Source: Batillaria attramentaria
Lineage: Eukaryota > Mollusca > Gastropoda > Batillariidae
Direction: 5' to 3'
Length of the DNA: 64,000 nt
Assembly: GCA_018292915.2 (NCBI GenBank)
Contig: JACVVK020000034.1
Coordinates: forward strand, 2,067,501-2,131,500
The notes beneath the pieces are model-generated. The model was not told the DNA's origin, did no database searches, and saw only the letters and a program-made list of their open reading frames with translations. The number at the start of each line of letters is the position of its first letter. Position 1 is the stretch's first letter. A program made the translations under genes and the position numbers. Positions 45,467 through 57,546 of the stretch are shown in pieces.

Positions 45467-45594
45467 GGAGCCGGGATGGCCGAATGGTAGAGTGTTGGAC
45501 TTGCTTGCTTTTTCATGGTTACCCCGTCTTTGATATCACCCGTACGTGGTGGAAAAAGACGTTAAACCCCCAACCCCCCCGGCCCCCACCCCCC
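45467..45594 (+). mobile_element. SINE family C, copy 11, internally deleted
   Basis: The head GGGAGCCGGGATGGCCGAAT joins directly from TTGGACTTGC to TTGCTTTTTCATGG. It therefore lacks the B box and adjoining part (about 45 bp). The 3' end is GACGTTAAACCCCCAACC. It cannot be transcribed from its own promoter. Confidence 0.8.
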
Positions 45595-45659
45595 TTCTCT
45601 CTCTCTCTCTCTCTCTCTCGGAAAACAACACCTCCACCACCAGCAAACCAAAAATAACA

Positions 45660-46650
45660 AGAAGACACACAGAAACTTGCATTTTTAGCTTCTGACCTGA
45701 AATCGGATAAGCAACAATCAGATTCCCACTACCTTATTCTCAATACCGTACAGGTCAGGATCCGTTCATGCGAAGGTTAAACCATAAGGTGCGTGTAAGT
45801 GATTTTTGGGTTGTTAAACAACAACAACATCAAATAAAATAAAAGTAGAAAAAAGTTTCCATCAGTAAAAATTGTTAGGTTTAGTTGCATTACAAACAAA
45901 TTGCTTCCATCTGTGGAAAGGATTAGTTTATTTTGTATTTTCTTTATATAGTAGCGCGTTTGCCGCAGACGTTACATGTTGGGGGAGCTTTAGAAGTGTG
46001 CTGACGCCGGAATGGGTGGAAGGGAGAGAACCTAGCTTACAGGCTTGATCAGGACACAGACGCCTATTGATTTACGCACTGTTTGATCTACAAACACGTA
46101 GCGGTCTGCATCACAGATTTCACAAAAGACAGGCCAAATTCCACCCTCAGCCCTTACACTGACACCAGATGAACACAAAAAAGCAAAAAAAACGGCACCT
46201 TTTCCAATTCATTTCCAAGATAGCATCACTCTCCACTGCCACCCCCCTCACACCTCATAGCAGACAGCAGTCCAAGGGACATAACTGCACATGTTGTTTA
46301 CATGTCAACAAGCCGACAACGAGGCTGCCACCATTCTCATTCTCTCGCATAAAAATACACCAAACATGCACCTTTCCACCCACAACAATGAAAAACCCTT
46401 CACTCAATTCCACTCTCCAAAAAAAAATTTCAAAAGTGAAATTTCAATACTTTATGCAAAACAGGTTCCTACAACCCACTTTTTGCGCAATTTTATTGGG
46501 TATCTGTGTCCTGAAGGAACCGACGGAATGGTGCAGGGGAGACAACCACAAGACTCAGTGAGGAACTGTGCAAGTCTGTGCGATATAAGACGGTTCTCTG
46601 TCCTTAGTCTCTGACAGTGCGTGACTCGTGCCTTATTGTAACTTAAAAAC
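45660..46650. other. intronic stretch, no gene recognised
   Basis: AT-rich sequence within the intron between the 44436 and 50573 exons. Open frames around 46169-46610 have no recognisable domain and no splice context. Confidence 0.5.
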
Positions 46651-46654
46651 GCTG

Positions 46655-46786
46655 TTTTTTTTTTTTTTTTTTTTTTTTTTTGGGGGGGGGGGATTATGGG
46701 TTATTATGGATTATTTCTTTGATGCTCATAGACTAGAACTAGTGAATCAATCAAACACTCTCCCCCCCCCCCCAAAAAAAAAAAAA
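46655..46786. repeat. T(27)G(11) ... C(12)A(13) inverted pair
   Basis: T/G run at 46655-46692 and C/A run at 46762-46786. These are complementary forms about 70 bp apart that could fold back. A further A run and C run lie at about 46922-47014. Confidence 0.85.
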
Positions 46787-47757
46787 GGAGAAAAAAAAAA
46801 GAAAAGAAGTCAAGCTGATACTCAAGTATTGCTAACATTAAAGTGTCGGTTGAACTGCAGTCTGTTTTGGTATGGAAAAACAAACAACAATGAACAAGCA
46901 AACAAACTAATAACCCAGACCAAAAAAACAAAAAAAAAAAAAAAAAACAAACCCAAACTCCTCCCTCCAAAAAACGACAGCAGCAAAAACACGGACCCCC
47001 CCCCCCCCCCCCCCGGCTGTGTGTGTGACTAGAATTGTATTAGATGAGGTAATAGGTGCACGAGAGAGAGAGAGAGAGAGAGAGCATGCTCTACACAGAT
47101 TTTCTAAAGGTCACCCCATTCAAATCAACAGCACTTTAGGTTTTGTCACGTAGCACCTCCCTAACGACAGTCAGACAGACAAACAGAAACAGTAGCAAGA
47201 AGATTCGCTCTCAGCACAACCCATGACTTCAGGATTTGGGGAGCGATGATTAGGGACCACCTACCCATCGTGGGCACCACCAGTAACCATTCAGTAATCG
47301 GCATCTTAAGTGTTATGATGTGGCGAACACCAAGAGGGGGGGATCAATCCTGATGGTTGCGAGTCCATCGGTATCGATTCTGCCATTAGTCTGTCTGCAA
47401 CCGCAGGAACTTCTGTCAGTGGCTGCGTCAAGTCGTGCAAGCCTCGAGTTAAAACTCGAAAAAGAAACTTTCATTTCGTCAGCAGTTTGAGTTGGGATAG
47501 TGAGCATTTTATTCATTAGTTTTCCACGAACAAGAAGCTTCTCTTTTTTTTGTCAACAGTCAGACTTCCAACGGTCACCATCTTACGTTCCAGTTTCACA
47601 TTTATTGTTGTTGCCTTGATTGAAATGATAGTGTAAGGTGTGCACTTAAAAAAAAAAATTAATGCTTTGAGATCCAAAAACAAAAAAAGGGAAAGTTGTT
47701 GAAAACAGGGATGAGGTTGCCAGGGTTAGATTTGTGTCTATAACTATTCAAGGAAGT

Positions 47758-47801
47758 GCCTACGGCCATACTACGTTGAGAACACCGGTTCTCGTCCGAT
47801 C
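47758..47801 (+). pseudogene. 5S rRNA-derived fragment with TSDs
   Basis: GCCTACGGCCATACTACGTT... to ...TTCTCGTCCGATC matches the first 44 or so nucleotides of animal 5S rRNA as recalled. The rest of the gene, including most of the internal promoter, is absent. ACTATTCAAGGAAG lies directly before it (47743-47756). It also occurs after it, as 47802-47812 and, past a later SINE, 47964-47977. So the fragment was inserted with a 14-bp target site duplication. Confidence 0.75.
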
Positions 47802-47812
47802 ACTATTCAAGG

Positions 47813-47958
47813 GGAGCCCGGGGTGGCCGAATGGTAGAGCGTTGGACTCTCAGTGCTCGGGTTGCGAGTTCATATCCCGGCAGGGGCCAAATATTTGATA
47901 TCACCCGTATGTGATGGAAAAAGACGTTAAACCCCCAAACCCCTAACACCCACCCACC
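47813..47958 (+). mobile_element. SINE family C, copy 12, with perfect 16-bp TSD
   Basis: GGAGCCCGGGGTGGCCGAAT head, B box GAGTTCATATCCC, and 3' end GACGTTAAACCCCCAAACCC. It is shortened between GGGGCCAAATATTTG and ATATCACCCG. The duplication CGATCACTATTCAAGG is at 47797-47812 and 47959-47974. It split the earlier 5S insertion's right-hand duplication. Confidence 0.9.
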
Positions 47959-47977
47959 CGATCACTATTCAAGGAAG

Positions 47978-48140
47978 CAGGGATAGCTGGCCTGATATTG
48001 TGTTGGGCTGTCAATGCTGAGATCGTGGTTTTGAATCTCAGCTGGGAAGCTAAAGTTTGTGCTGACTGTTTTCTCGTTGCCCCATGCTTGAGATCACCCT
48101 CATGTGTTTGAAAATGATGTCAAGCTCCCAACCAATCAAC
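47978..48140 (+). mobile_element. SINE family C, copy 13 (old)
   Basis: Diverged copy: CAGGGATAGCTGGCCTGATA, degenerate B box (GGTTTTGAATCTC), TTTTCTCGTTGCCCCATGC. It starts exactly where the 5S fragment's right-hand duplication ends. This is the oldest layer of the nest. Confidence 0.7.
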
Positions 48141-48368
48141 CAGCTAGTCGCCATTACCAGGTTTGCATTACAGTAACGGATTACCAGGGATGTAGGTGTG
48201 GCGGGTCTTCTGTTTTGAAAGGACAGTGAAATGAGGTTCAGTCACTTGGCATTCATCGGGCTCTTCGTGGTTTTAGAGTTCCTATGAATCTTCTGCTGGT
48301 TTGAATCATGTTTTTTTTTTTTTTTTTGCTTCGTTGCTGAGATTTACATTTGTACTGTAGGTTCCCCC

Positions 48369-48617
<249 letters not shown>

Positions 48618-49218
48618 CAAATGGAAACTTGATGGATCTGCACTTGAAGGTGCTAGAAAGATGGCGCTCCCTGTCTTTCTGTCATCTCAGCGGGTTGTGA
48701 ACCAAGCCTTATTTAGGACCTTCTAACTTTGGCACCAGCAATTGCCATCTTCCTTTTGGCATGGAGAGCAGAAATCCACTTCGAGGGGACACCTAATGAG
48801 GCTGGCTTCACCGAGGCCCACCCATCTATCCCCCATAGACGGGAGACAACCCATCATGCCGCCCCCTGGCAGGGGAGGCCATTGTAAAGAAGGGGTGACA
48901 ACTGGCAGTGTGTGCGTGTGTGAGGAAAGGTTTGAGCTACAGGCAGGTTCTCAGTGGTTCGTGGGTCCCCACGTTCGCAAGTGTCCCCAGCCCAACTGTT
49001 TAAATATTAATGACGTCTTTTGTCACTGGGGCTGATATAAAAGTCTGTGAGGAGGTGGGGAGGGAAGAGTTCCAGTCTATCTTTCACTGGCCCTGTGCAG
49101 GTGCATAAACGGTCCAGTAATTTTCTGGCATACTAAGGCATCCAGTGTCCAGCATCATTGCGTCATGGCTTCTAGTGCTGAGGTCTGTGTTACTTTACTT
49201 ATTTTATTTTTAAATATG

Positions 49219-49221
<3 letters not shown>

Positions 49222-49278
<57 letters not shown>

Positions 49279-49289
49279 ACGCGCGCACA
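49222..49289. repeat. (GT)n then short (GC)n
   Basis: About 28 GT units followed by GCACGCGCGCAC. Confidence 0.9.
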
Positions 49290-49789
49290 CCTGATACCAA
49301 AGTATGTTTAATTTATTGTGTGCAAGAGAAGTATCATGTATTATGCGTGTGTGTGTGTGTGGAACCAGCTCATAAAGCAAGACAAATTGCAAATGCCTAA
49401 AGAAGTGGCCATAAAGTTATGTTTATGTTTATCTGACAAAAGAGAAGAAGAAGGAAAAAAATATGTATACATAAGGTCAGATGTTGTTGGTTATTTTTAT
49501 AAAGCTTTGATAGCTTTGTAGCATTATCAGTATTTTAATACTCTGACTTAATGGCAGGAATTTCAGTTCCTTGATCAAAGCACAGTTCTGCATCAGATCA
49601 TTAGAATGATAAAATTCATGGTGCTTTAATGTCTTAATCTTTCGTATTGAGCTCAACATGTACATTAGTTTTTGCTGTTTGATGTTTCAAAATCTCTGTG
49701 TAGTTGGAGCGATATTGCACTTCATTATAGACTGAAGATTGGCTGTGTTTGTGATCCTTGTCAGTTGAAGAATTAACAGTCAGTTAAGT

Positions 49790-50118
49790 TTATTGCCTTG
49801 ATATCCACTGGCGTATTTGGCTCAAACATTAAACTGGCTAATTCCATTTTTGCTGAGCCACCCTGTGTTTTGCTCGTGAGTGCACCTGTATGCACAAAAT
49901 ATATGTACTCCTTGATGATTATGTACTCGTCTGCTGACAACCGCATTCTCCGTGTTCCAAACGTCAAAACCAAGTCATTTGGAGAGCGATCTTTCCAGTA
50001 CCAGCCCTTTGGAACACACTGCCTCATAACATCAGACACACAGACTCAGTCCACAGCTTTAAAACGTCCATTAAAACACACCTGTTTTTATCACAACAAC
50101 GATGAGTGAATAGCGGAC

Positions 50119-50152
<34 letters not shown>

Positions 50153-50545
50153 CTTTTAGCTGTTTTAGTGCTTTTTATCTTCTAGTAGCTTTTTAGTTTC
50201 TTTTAGTTATTTTAACTTCTCTGTAAGCGCTTAGAGCTCACAGAGAATAAGCGCAAATAAATATTCATTATTATTATTATTAGTAGTAGTAGTTGTAGTA
50301 CAGCTCATAATCCGATGCAGTGATGTTTACAATTTGCGCGAGCGGTCAAGCATTCAAATTCTACGATTGGTGTTACACTACTGGAGGTTGCAAGTACACT
50401 TCAGCCGACTGAGTGCCGGCATTACAGACGCTGTCACTGCCCAGGTATCTAAGTGGTATGATGATAGATACCACAAGGACAGCTCAGAATGATTTGTGAA
50501 CATGAAAATGGTAGCAGTAGCCCCCTTTAAACTAATGACCAATAT
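49790..50545 (+). repeat. repeat family E copy split by a LINE fragment
   Basis: 49790-49927 and 50298-50545 rejoin to family E order (GCTCGTGAGTGCACC..., then ...GTACAGCTCATAATCC, GCGCGAGCGGTC, GACAGCTCAGAATGATTTGTG). The copy ends about 28-40 bp before the exon at 50573, so a repeat borders that exon's branch point region. Confidence 0.7.
49928..50297 (+). mobile_element. 3' end of an L2/CR1-like LINE, nested in family E
   Basis: The frame includes VPNVKTKSFGERSFQYQPFGTHC and TALKRPLKHTCFYHNN, which is the same C-terminal tail as at 27139-27310. It stops at 50105-50107. A (GT)n follows at 50121-50151, and then TAAGCGCTTAGAGCTCACAG...ATAAGCGC and (ATT)n/(AGT)n. GTAC on both sides may be a short duplication. 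Confidence 0.65.
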
Positions 50546-50572
50546 ACATTGAGGATGTGTCTGTGTGTGCAG

Positions 50573-50664
50573 GTTGTGCCCAAGGACTACAAAACGATGG
50601 CCGCCCTGTCCAAAGCCATCGCCAAGAACGTCCTCTTCTCTCATTTGGACGACAATGAGCGCAG
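50573..50664 (+). CDS. PRKAR1A: PRKAR1A-type exon: start of CNB-A
   Basis: 92 nt, phase 0 to 2, with GTGTGTGCAG acceptor and GCAG|GTGTGT donor. It encodes [20 protein letters not shown] and then [10 protein letters not shown], the N-terminal helical bundle leading into cyclic-nucleotide-binding domain A. The length matches human exon 4 (92 nt, recalled). Confidence 0.97.
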
Positions 50665-51960
50665 GTGTGTAATACATGTACAACTTTGCTCGTTGTTTTT
50701 GTTTGTTTCTCCCAAGAATTTTAATATTAAGTTTCTTTGTAGTGGCCAGATAAATCTTTGCTTACCTACTTAAGCCAGCAAGGGTGTGGTAGCGTGGAGA
50801 AATTTAAAAAGTATTGATTGATTGAGTGATTAGTGTGTCTGTTAATCTCTGTACCGGTCGATTATCAGTCTTTTGATAATTATGGTGACTGCATCATTGT
50901 TTAGCATATGTTGACCACAGACATTTCTTCACTGTGTTTGCATCTCTGTGATTTTTTTCCCTCTATAATTATTGTGTCCATATCGCTGACCAGAGATCTT
51001 TCAGCATCAGTTTAACGTTGTTCACCAAACATATGTTCCCTGCTTGCATAATGCGTGTAAATTAAATGGGTCATTAAACGCAGAGAGGTGTTTTTTTTTC
51101 CTTCTTCTTCAGTGCTCCATTGTCGAAACGAAATTACTTGTCTCCATATGGCACAAGGGTTGACAAAAACTCCTTCAGCATTGGCATTAAACCTTGTTTG
51201 CAAGAGGTTCCTGTTTTGCCTAATGTATGTAATAAGAACCCCAGCGCCCTCACCCCATCCCGTGTCCTCCCCATCACAGCTGGCAGATGATTACCTCTGA
51301 TTGATCACACAAGCCTGTGAGAGAGGTGTTGAATCCGGTGCACAACACCCAGGAGAAAGGTCATGGTGTGTTCCGATACTTTCCTAGGGACTAAGGCTTG
51401 CAGATGGCGCAAGTGCATCCTCTGTCTAGAACTTACAGACTTTTCTTCTCCAATGATGGTGGTGTTCATATTCTGTACTGTTTCTTACCGGACACTTGTG
51501 CTACATACCGGTACTTCTCAGGCAGCATGTCTGTGTCATTCATTGTCCTGATTACCTGTTTTATTATCATTTTATGTGCAAAACTAAATTTTTATTTTAC
51601 ATGTAGAACAAGTGAGGAAATGTGGCATAATGATTGAGAACCAGCTTATGTTGAAAATGTGATTTGACTGAATTGAATGAGTATATTTGGTGTTTGTTTC
51701 ATTTTATTTATTTATTTATTTTTTAATAAATAGGTTTTTCTAAATGTTCAGTAATAAGTCAAATTTGTGTATTTTTTTGTATTGGGATTTTTGTAAAACT
51801 TTAAAAGTTTGCTTCAGGTAGTTATTTTAAATTGTTTATGACAAGACTGACAAGGTTGTGTATTTACTCCCAATCTTTGTCATACCACATGATTGTAGTG
51901 ACATTCCAGTGGACATACAGGGACAGGGACTCATGTCTCCTTCTCTCTTTGCAAAACAAT
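50665..51960. other. intron, unique sequence
   Basis: First part of the 3398-bp intron between the 50573 and 54063 exons. It is T-rich with no repeat family recognised. Confidence 0.6.
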
Positions 51961-51962
51961 TA

Positions 51963-52141
51963 CAGTAGAACCTCTTTTGGGTGGCCACCCCTTTGGGAGA
52001 CCACCTGCCTGTGCAGACCAATGTTATAATCATACTGGGTTGCACTTCTTAACTGTGTGAAGCTTCTTTTGGGTGACCACCTCTCTTTTAAGACCACTCT
52101 TATCTGGCCAGAGGGGTGGTCGCCCAAAAGAAGTTGTACTG
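51963..52141. mobile_element. 179-bp Tc1/mariner-type MITE, copy 1
   Basis: Terminal inverted repeats of about 30 bp begin CAGTAGAACCTCTTTTGGG and, on the other strand, CAGTACAACTTCTTTTGGG. They are flanked by TA at 51961-51962 and 52142-52143. A CAGT terminus with a TA duplication is typical of Tc1/mariner derivatives. No coding capacity. Confidence 0.85.
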
Positions 52142-52157
52142 TACCAACTCTATGTGA

Positions 52158-52190
52158 CCCCCCCCCCCCCAAAAAAAAAAAAAAAAAAAA
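52158..52190. repeat. C(13)A(20) paired homopolymer
   Basis: C at 52158-52170 is followed by A at 52171-52190, 17 bp after the MITE. Confidence 0.9.
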
Positions 52191-53811
52191 GCAAAATGTC
52201 AACTCTGCCAGTTTATCATCTTCTGGAAAAAACGTCCTAAGCGCCTTCTAATTTTTAGGAGCTTATGCCCTTTTTTCTTCTAGATGCTAGTAGCCGTGTT
52301 TGGTACCTTGGAGGAAAACCAGTTCATGCCACACAGAAATAGTAATTTGTGCCAACGGTGTGGTTGATAATCCCTCCTACAGCTGGGTAAATCTCTACCC
52401 TGCAGCTCTGTTATTAGCATCGACCCCGGCAGAAGCTTCAGGCCTCAGAAGACATTAGGGTGTTGGATGGGTGGCATCCAAGGGTTTTGTGGACATGGCG
52501 CTCTTGGTGTCTTTACAATGAACACTGGTGTAAATGTGTCTTTATCTAGAAAGAGGGTCTAAGAGCCTTGTTAGGTCCTCAGTGCTTTGGCCTTTTTTTT
52601 TCCTCCTTTTTTTTCCCCCTAACCAGATGGCGGTAGAAATGCCAAATTTGACTGCATCGCATTCATGCCTCACTCATCCATCCATCTCCTTTCAACAAAC
52701 AACAACAGCAGCATGAACACCATCAACAATGACATCAACAACACCACCACCACAACAGAAAAGATTAGTGAAAAACCCTCAGGAAAAAAGATTTTAAAAA
52801 AAAAGAGGAGGGAAAAATCTCCAGATATTACACCAGCTTTAAATGTTTGCAGTATTATGGTTTAATTATCTGAAACTTTCAGGGAAATAGCATCGGGAAA
52901 ATTGGAAAAGTAAAAAAGAATGTATCAACAAAACAAAAAAACTCACAGGATCAGCTTAAAAAAATTTGTTTGCTCAGGCTGGGAAAGTGTGAAAGTATTT
53001 TGAAATGTTTTTTGCTGAGCTGATAGCCGATGGAATTGCAGATGGCAGTTTGGGCAGGGCTTTTGAACAAATTACCAAGTTCTCTTGGTGCCCATTTGGT
53101 GTGCAGTTCCCAAAATGAACTAAGAAGTCTGGGATCCAGTCGGCACGTTTGCCTGCGGGTGGGGGCTTTTAGCTGATCCTTCACAGATCTGTATAGCTTT
53201 GCACCTTCCAGTTTTGGAAATTGCATCCCAGTGAAAATGGCGTCCCCTGCCCGTCCTTCCCAATTTTGCAGCTTCACAGATTTGGCATTTGTCATGTCTC
53301 TCGCATCTTGGCATCATTTGCCACAGGCATGTTAAAGGATCTAATTTTAATTTTTTTTCTCAAGGCTCACAGATCGTTCTGAGCTGTTTTGGTGGTGTCA
53401 GGCTTCACACAACTAAGACAAGTGCACAAATAATACATGTCAAACAGGCTTGCATTCAGCTGCTTGAAGCCACATACAGTAGTCGGTGACGGTCTAGTTA
53501 CCACACTCGCACTTGTAGCTCATTGAGTTTGAGCAGCCGACAAGGGCAACATGGCGGGACAGCTGAGTTTTCTCGTTTGTTGCCAGTGTTGCATTTTGAA
53601 CTCTACTAATAACTAAGACAGATTATTTGGAGCGCACAGGTGCAGTCACAAGCCCAACTATTCCAAACCAGAAGTCTCTTTATACATAACGTAGTCATTG
53701 TAGCAACAGCGCCTTTAAATATCAGTGATATGTTAGTGCTAGCATGTGATGCATGCATTCCCCATTATACATGTTATAAACTTGCAGTGTGGGGTAACTT
53801 TTGAATAAGTA

Positions 53812-53990
53812 CATAAAACTTGTTCTGCGGCGACCACCCCTTTGAAGAGACCACCTGCCCTTACAGACCAGTGTTACGATGACACCGGGTTTCATTTCCT
53901 CTCTGTCTGAGCCCTCGTTTTGCGACCACCTCATCATGAGACAACCTTTTCTCTGGCCACAGGGGTGGTCGCCCAGAAAAGCTTTTGCTG
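53812..53990. mobile_element. 179-bp MITE, copy 2 (diverged)
   Basis: Same length and same conserved subterminal GCGACCACCCCT / AGGGGTGGTCGCCC arms as 51963-52141. The outer ends are mutated (CATAAAAC on the left, AGCTTTTGCTG on the right). TA precedes the left end. An internal CAGACCAGTGTTA block matches copy 1. It lies 73 bp before the exon at 54063. Confidence 0.8.
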
Positions 53991-54062
53991 ACAGCTCATC
54001 TCTCTGTTTCTGTTTATATTAATAAAATGTTAAAGGCAGTTTTTGTGTCTGTGTGTGTGCAG

Positions 54063-54124
54063 TGATATTTTTGATGCCATGTTCCCAGTCCACCGTCATG
54101 CTGGTGAAGTGATCATCCAACAAG
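54063..54124 (+). CDS. PRKAR1A: PRKAR1A-type exon: CNB-A beta barrel start
   Basis: 62 nt, with GTGTGCAG acceptor and CAAG|GTCAGT donor. It encodes (S)[20 protein letters not shown](G), the first strands of cyclic-nucleotide-binding domain A. The HRHAGE segment differs from the mammalian sequence. Length equals human exon 5 (62 nt, recalled). Confidence 0.97.
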
Positions 54125-54770
54125 GTCAGTGCCATATGCCACGTGTACATTAGTTTCCAGCAAAGATCAGGCACTCCAGAGGACTTTTTTTTGTTTGTTT
54201 GTTTGTTGTTGGTTTTTTTTTGCTTCAGTTGCATGCATGGATGCATCAGACGAGTTTGATTCTTTTCCTGTTTTTTTCTTTTCTTTTCTTTTCTCCTTTT
54301 ACATTTTTTTTGTCGTGCATCCATTCTTCATTGGCTTTTTTCCCCTTGTTTTTTCCAAAGCAGTAATTTCTTCTTGTACATTTTCAGTCCAGAGGACTCG
54401 TTACATGTAGCTCTTATCTGACAGTAAATACTTCTGATGTGTGCATGGCTTACATACCGGTAGCAATGTTGCTGAAAAGGTTTTTTTTTTTTTTTTTTTC
54501 GGCAGGTGTTTAATCTGCCCAACAAAACAGTCACTTGTGTGTCACAAAGTTTTTGTATCAGAGCCTGTATATGTAGGCTGGGATGCTTAGGGTCAGGTGT
54601 GATTGTTCATTTTATAGCTTGAGAGTACAGTGGCTCCATGCCTAGAAAAGTAGTAAGCGTTCTTAAGTGCCTGATGTCTGCAACCTTCACAGATGGAAGA
54701 TTTTTCTCTATTGTGAGTCGTCAGTTTGCACATACATAATGTTATTTTTCAATCTTATGCTTCTGTGCAG

Positions 54771-54817
54771 GCGACGAAGGAGACAACTTCTACGTCATAG
54801 ATCAGGGAGAGGTTGAT
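54771..54817 (+). CDS. PRKAR1A: PRKAR1A-type micro-exon in CNB-A
   Basis: 47 nt with TTCTGTGCAG acceptor and GAT|GTAAGT donor. It encodes (G)DEGDNFYVIDQGEVD, the central barrel strands of domain A. Same 47-nt length as human exon 6 (recalled). Confidence 0.97.
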
Positions 54818-56260
54818 GTAAGTATTTTGTGCTGGTCTAGCGAACTCTTTGGGCTGCTTTCTTAGAGGGGAGGACATTTGTCTCTTTTCCAATGCCATCC
54901 ATGTTTTGTTTTCCTTTTTCATGCACCCAGGGTGTGTACATGTTTTGCATTCCCCAGCTGTATTCGTATGGGATGGGATCTTTGTATTCCCCAGCCCTAC
55001 CCATATGATCTTTGGGATCATGGGATCTTTGAATGCATTTGTGTATGTTTATGCACAAATACGACAGGCACCATCACAGGCACCGTGGTGCAGAGGAATT
55101 TTAACTGATTTGGTGAAGGAAACCATATTCCCGTTTACCGAGGGAATTGAACTCCAGGTACCTTAGATTTTGTAGGTGTGCACCTAACACCCAGGCCAAA
55201 CCCTAGTGGCTGCCTTTGCTTCAGTGTCAGAGGGAGTTTTTACTTTGGAAAAGAAAAGCAGAAAATAGAGAAGAAGGATGGAAAATCAAGTCTTATAGGG
55301 AAGAGGACACCAGACAGGAGATTGAGTCACACAAAAAACCTCACTTCAATCCCCCCAACTGTTACGGACGGCACCAAGGCGAGGGATTAAGAGGTGTCTG
55401 GCAGAGAACTGTCGGGGACCGGATCGTTCGTGGAGACATTTCGCTTGAGTGGATTCCCCATCCGCTCTAGACAGCATTGTTAGTCGCCTGGATGATGTGG
55501 TGTTTAGTAGGAGACGAGGGGGGTGGGGCTGATTTCCCCCAGGGCTGGGGACGTTCAATCAAGTCGGAAGTAATGGCACCTTCTTGCTAAATAATGTTTC
55601 ACGGTATCCGGAAAGTCTTTGATGTCGCCTTGATTTGCACGTTGCTTCCTTACTCATAACAGTGTTTCCCAGGTTTGATGCTCCACTGGTTATGGCGTGC
55701 GTATGTTTTTTTGGTGACCATGCACACCAAACCACTCCAGGTTAAAGTCTATAATTATGTATGTAATGAGTTCTTGGGGGGGGGGGGGGGGGGGCTCTTA
55801 CAAAGCTCTGAGGCTGTTTGCGATATGAATAGATGTTCCTCTTTGGCCACTGTGACTATTTTTGTGACTTTGCGACTTTTAATGGTAGAGAAATTTGACT
55901 TTCGTTGGCCTCTCGCATCCACACCTGTGTCCCAAGTGACTGATCCTGATGCACGGATTTCAGCCCATTCGATGAAAAATTTTCCATAGCATTGTATTCC
56001 TGAGACTTCAGTGACCACTGGCAGGCAGGGATGGTTTGCCAGATGAGCCACGGTCTGACAATGACATGCAGTTGGCACTAGTAACGATAGGAGCTAGACC
56101 AAAGTCTGCCCTTTGTCAAATTACAGTTTTACTGTCAGCCCATCTGTGCTTGCTGGAGTGATTGCACCACACAATCTGCGATCGATTGCGTATTTGCATA
56201 CTTTGAACATGTGATCTCCTTGTATACGCATGTATTGTTGTGTTGTATTAAGGGGCTAAT
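54818..56260. other. intron with G run, no gene
   Basis: Mostly unique sequence with a G run at about 55777-55794. Open frames at 55178-55470 and 55675-55989 show no domain. Confidence 0.5.
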
Positions 56261-56269
56261 GCAACCATT

Positions 56270-56605
56270 TATATGCGTACAGATCGTTCTGAGCTGTTCT
56301 CGTGGTATATACCATCACACCCCTTAGACACCTGGACAGTGACAGCGTCTGTAATGCTGGCACTGAGCCAGCAGAAACGTTTCTCGCTGATGAGGCGACC
56401 ACACTGAGCGCTCTAGTAGTGTAACAACAATCGTAGTATTTGAATGTTTGACTGCTTGCATAAAGGGTAAATAACATTGTATCGCATAAAGAGCTGTACT
56501 AATCATCAAGATTGAGTATTTTGAGTGTACATGTGCACTTAAGAGCAAAACTGTACCAAAACGTAAGCTGGCTTAGCAAAGATTGTATTAACCCGTTTTA
56601 AGTGT
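56270..56605 (-). repeat. repeat family E, reverse copy
   Basis: CAGATCGTTCTGAGCTGTTC, ACACCTGGACAGTGACAGCG and ATTGTATCGCATAAAGAGCTG. It is complementary to the + copy at 50298-50545, so the two form an inverted pair around three exons. Confidence 0.7.
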
Positions 56606-56772
56606 TTTCAAAGTGGCCCTACCCTGCACATGGATTGTACACCCTGTAAAGACGGACGAGCTCTTTATTCATTTAGGAAACTGCTCTTTGCGAATTGTGG
56701 TACAGTGACAGGTGGCTCTACCGTGCACTTGGAAGGCACAAAGACTGATGATCACTTAATTTGTTCATGTAG

Positions 56773-56916
<144 letters not shown>

Positions 56917-57486
56917 TGAACATTCTGTCCTGCTTCCATTCTGTAATTTTGGGTGCTTGGACGATTATGTGCTTCTGCAGCGTAGAACAGGGTAGATACC
57001 ACATGTATTACTACTGCTGTGACATAATTTGCATGATCAGCAGTTTCATTCTATCTGGTTTGTCTATAATTTTCATCATTACCGCTGACAAAAAAAAGAA
57101 GAAGAAAAAAAAAGATGAAAAAAGATTCATCGATGAAATCAGTATGGCCGTTGCCGCATCACAGAAAATGTAATTATCACAATGTTGTATGCTGTTTTTC
57201 ATCAAAACCTCTTCTGTCTTGTCAAGTCGTGCTGTCTGTATGAGGTTTTGTCTTTTTGTTGACAAGACATCAAAGGCACTAATGTCTTTTGAGGAAGAAA
57301 GTTTACTGAAGCTTCAATATTGTTCGTTGAAATAGGTGCAGTGATCTCTTTGCATTGGTGATTCGTCCTCCAGGAGCATATTGTCTCCCAAGCAACAGTT
57401 AAGTTCAAGCAGCTAGTCACCATAGGAACCTTCCCATCCTCATGAAGTTGATGTACATCATCTGAATTCTTGCTGACTTGTTGCAG

Positions 57487-57546
57487 GCCAAGAGTGATGT
57501 GAAGTTGTGGGGCATTGACAGGGACAGCTATCGGAGAATCCTCATG
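57487..57546 (+). CDS. PRKAR1A: PRKAR1A-type exon: end of CNB-A
   Basis: 60 nt, phase 0, with GTTGCAG acceptor and ATG|GTACGT donor. It encodes [20 protein letters not shown]: the last strand and the start of the C helix of domain A. 99+60 equals the human exon 7 length, so the 615-bp intron before it is an addition relative to human. Confidence 0.97.

Noticed and set aside
46169..46614. Overlapping + frames of about 110-130 codons
   Set aside because: Both lie inside an intron of PRKAR1A, lack similarity to known families and show no splice or start context.
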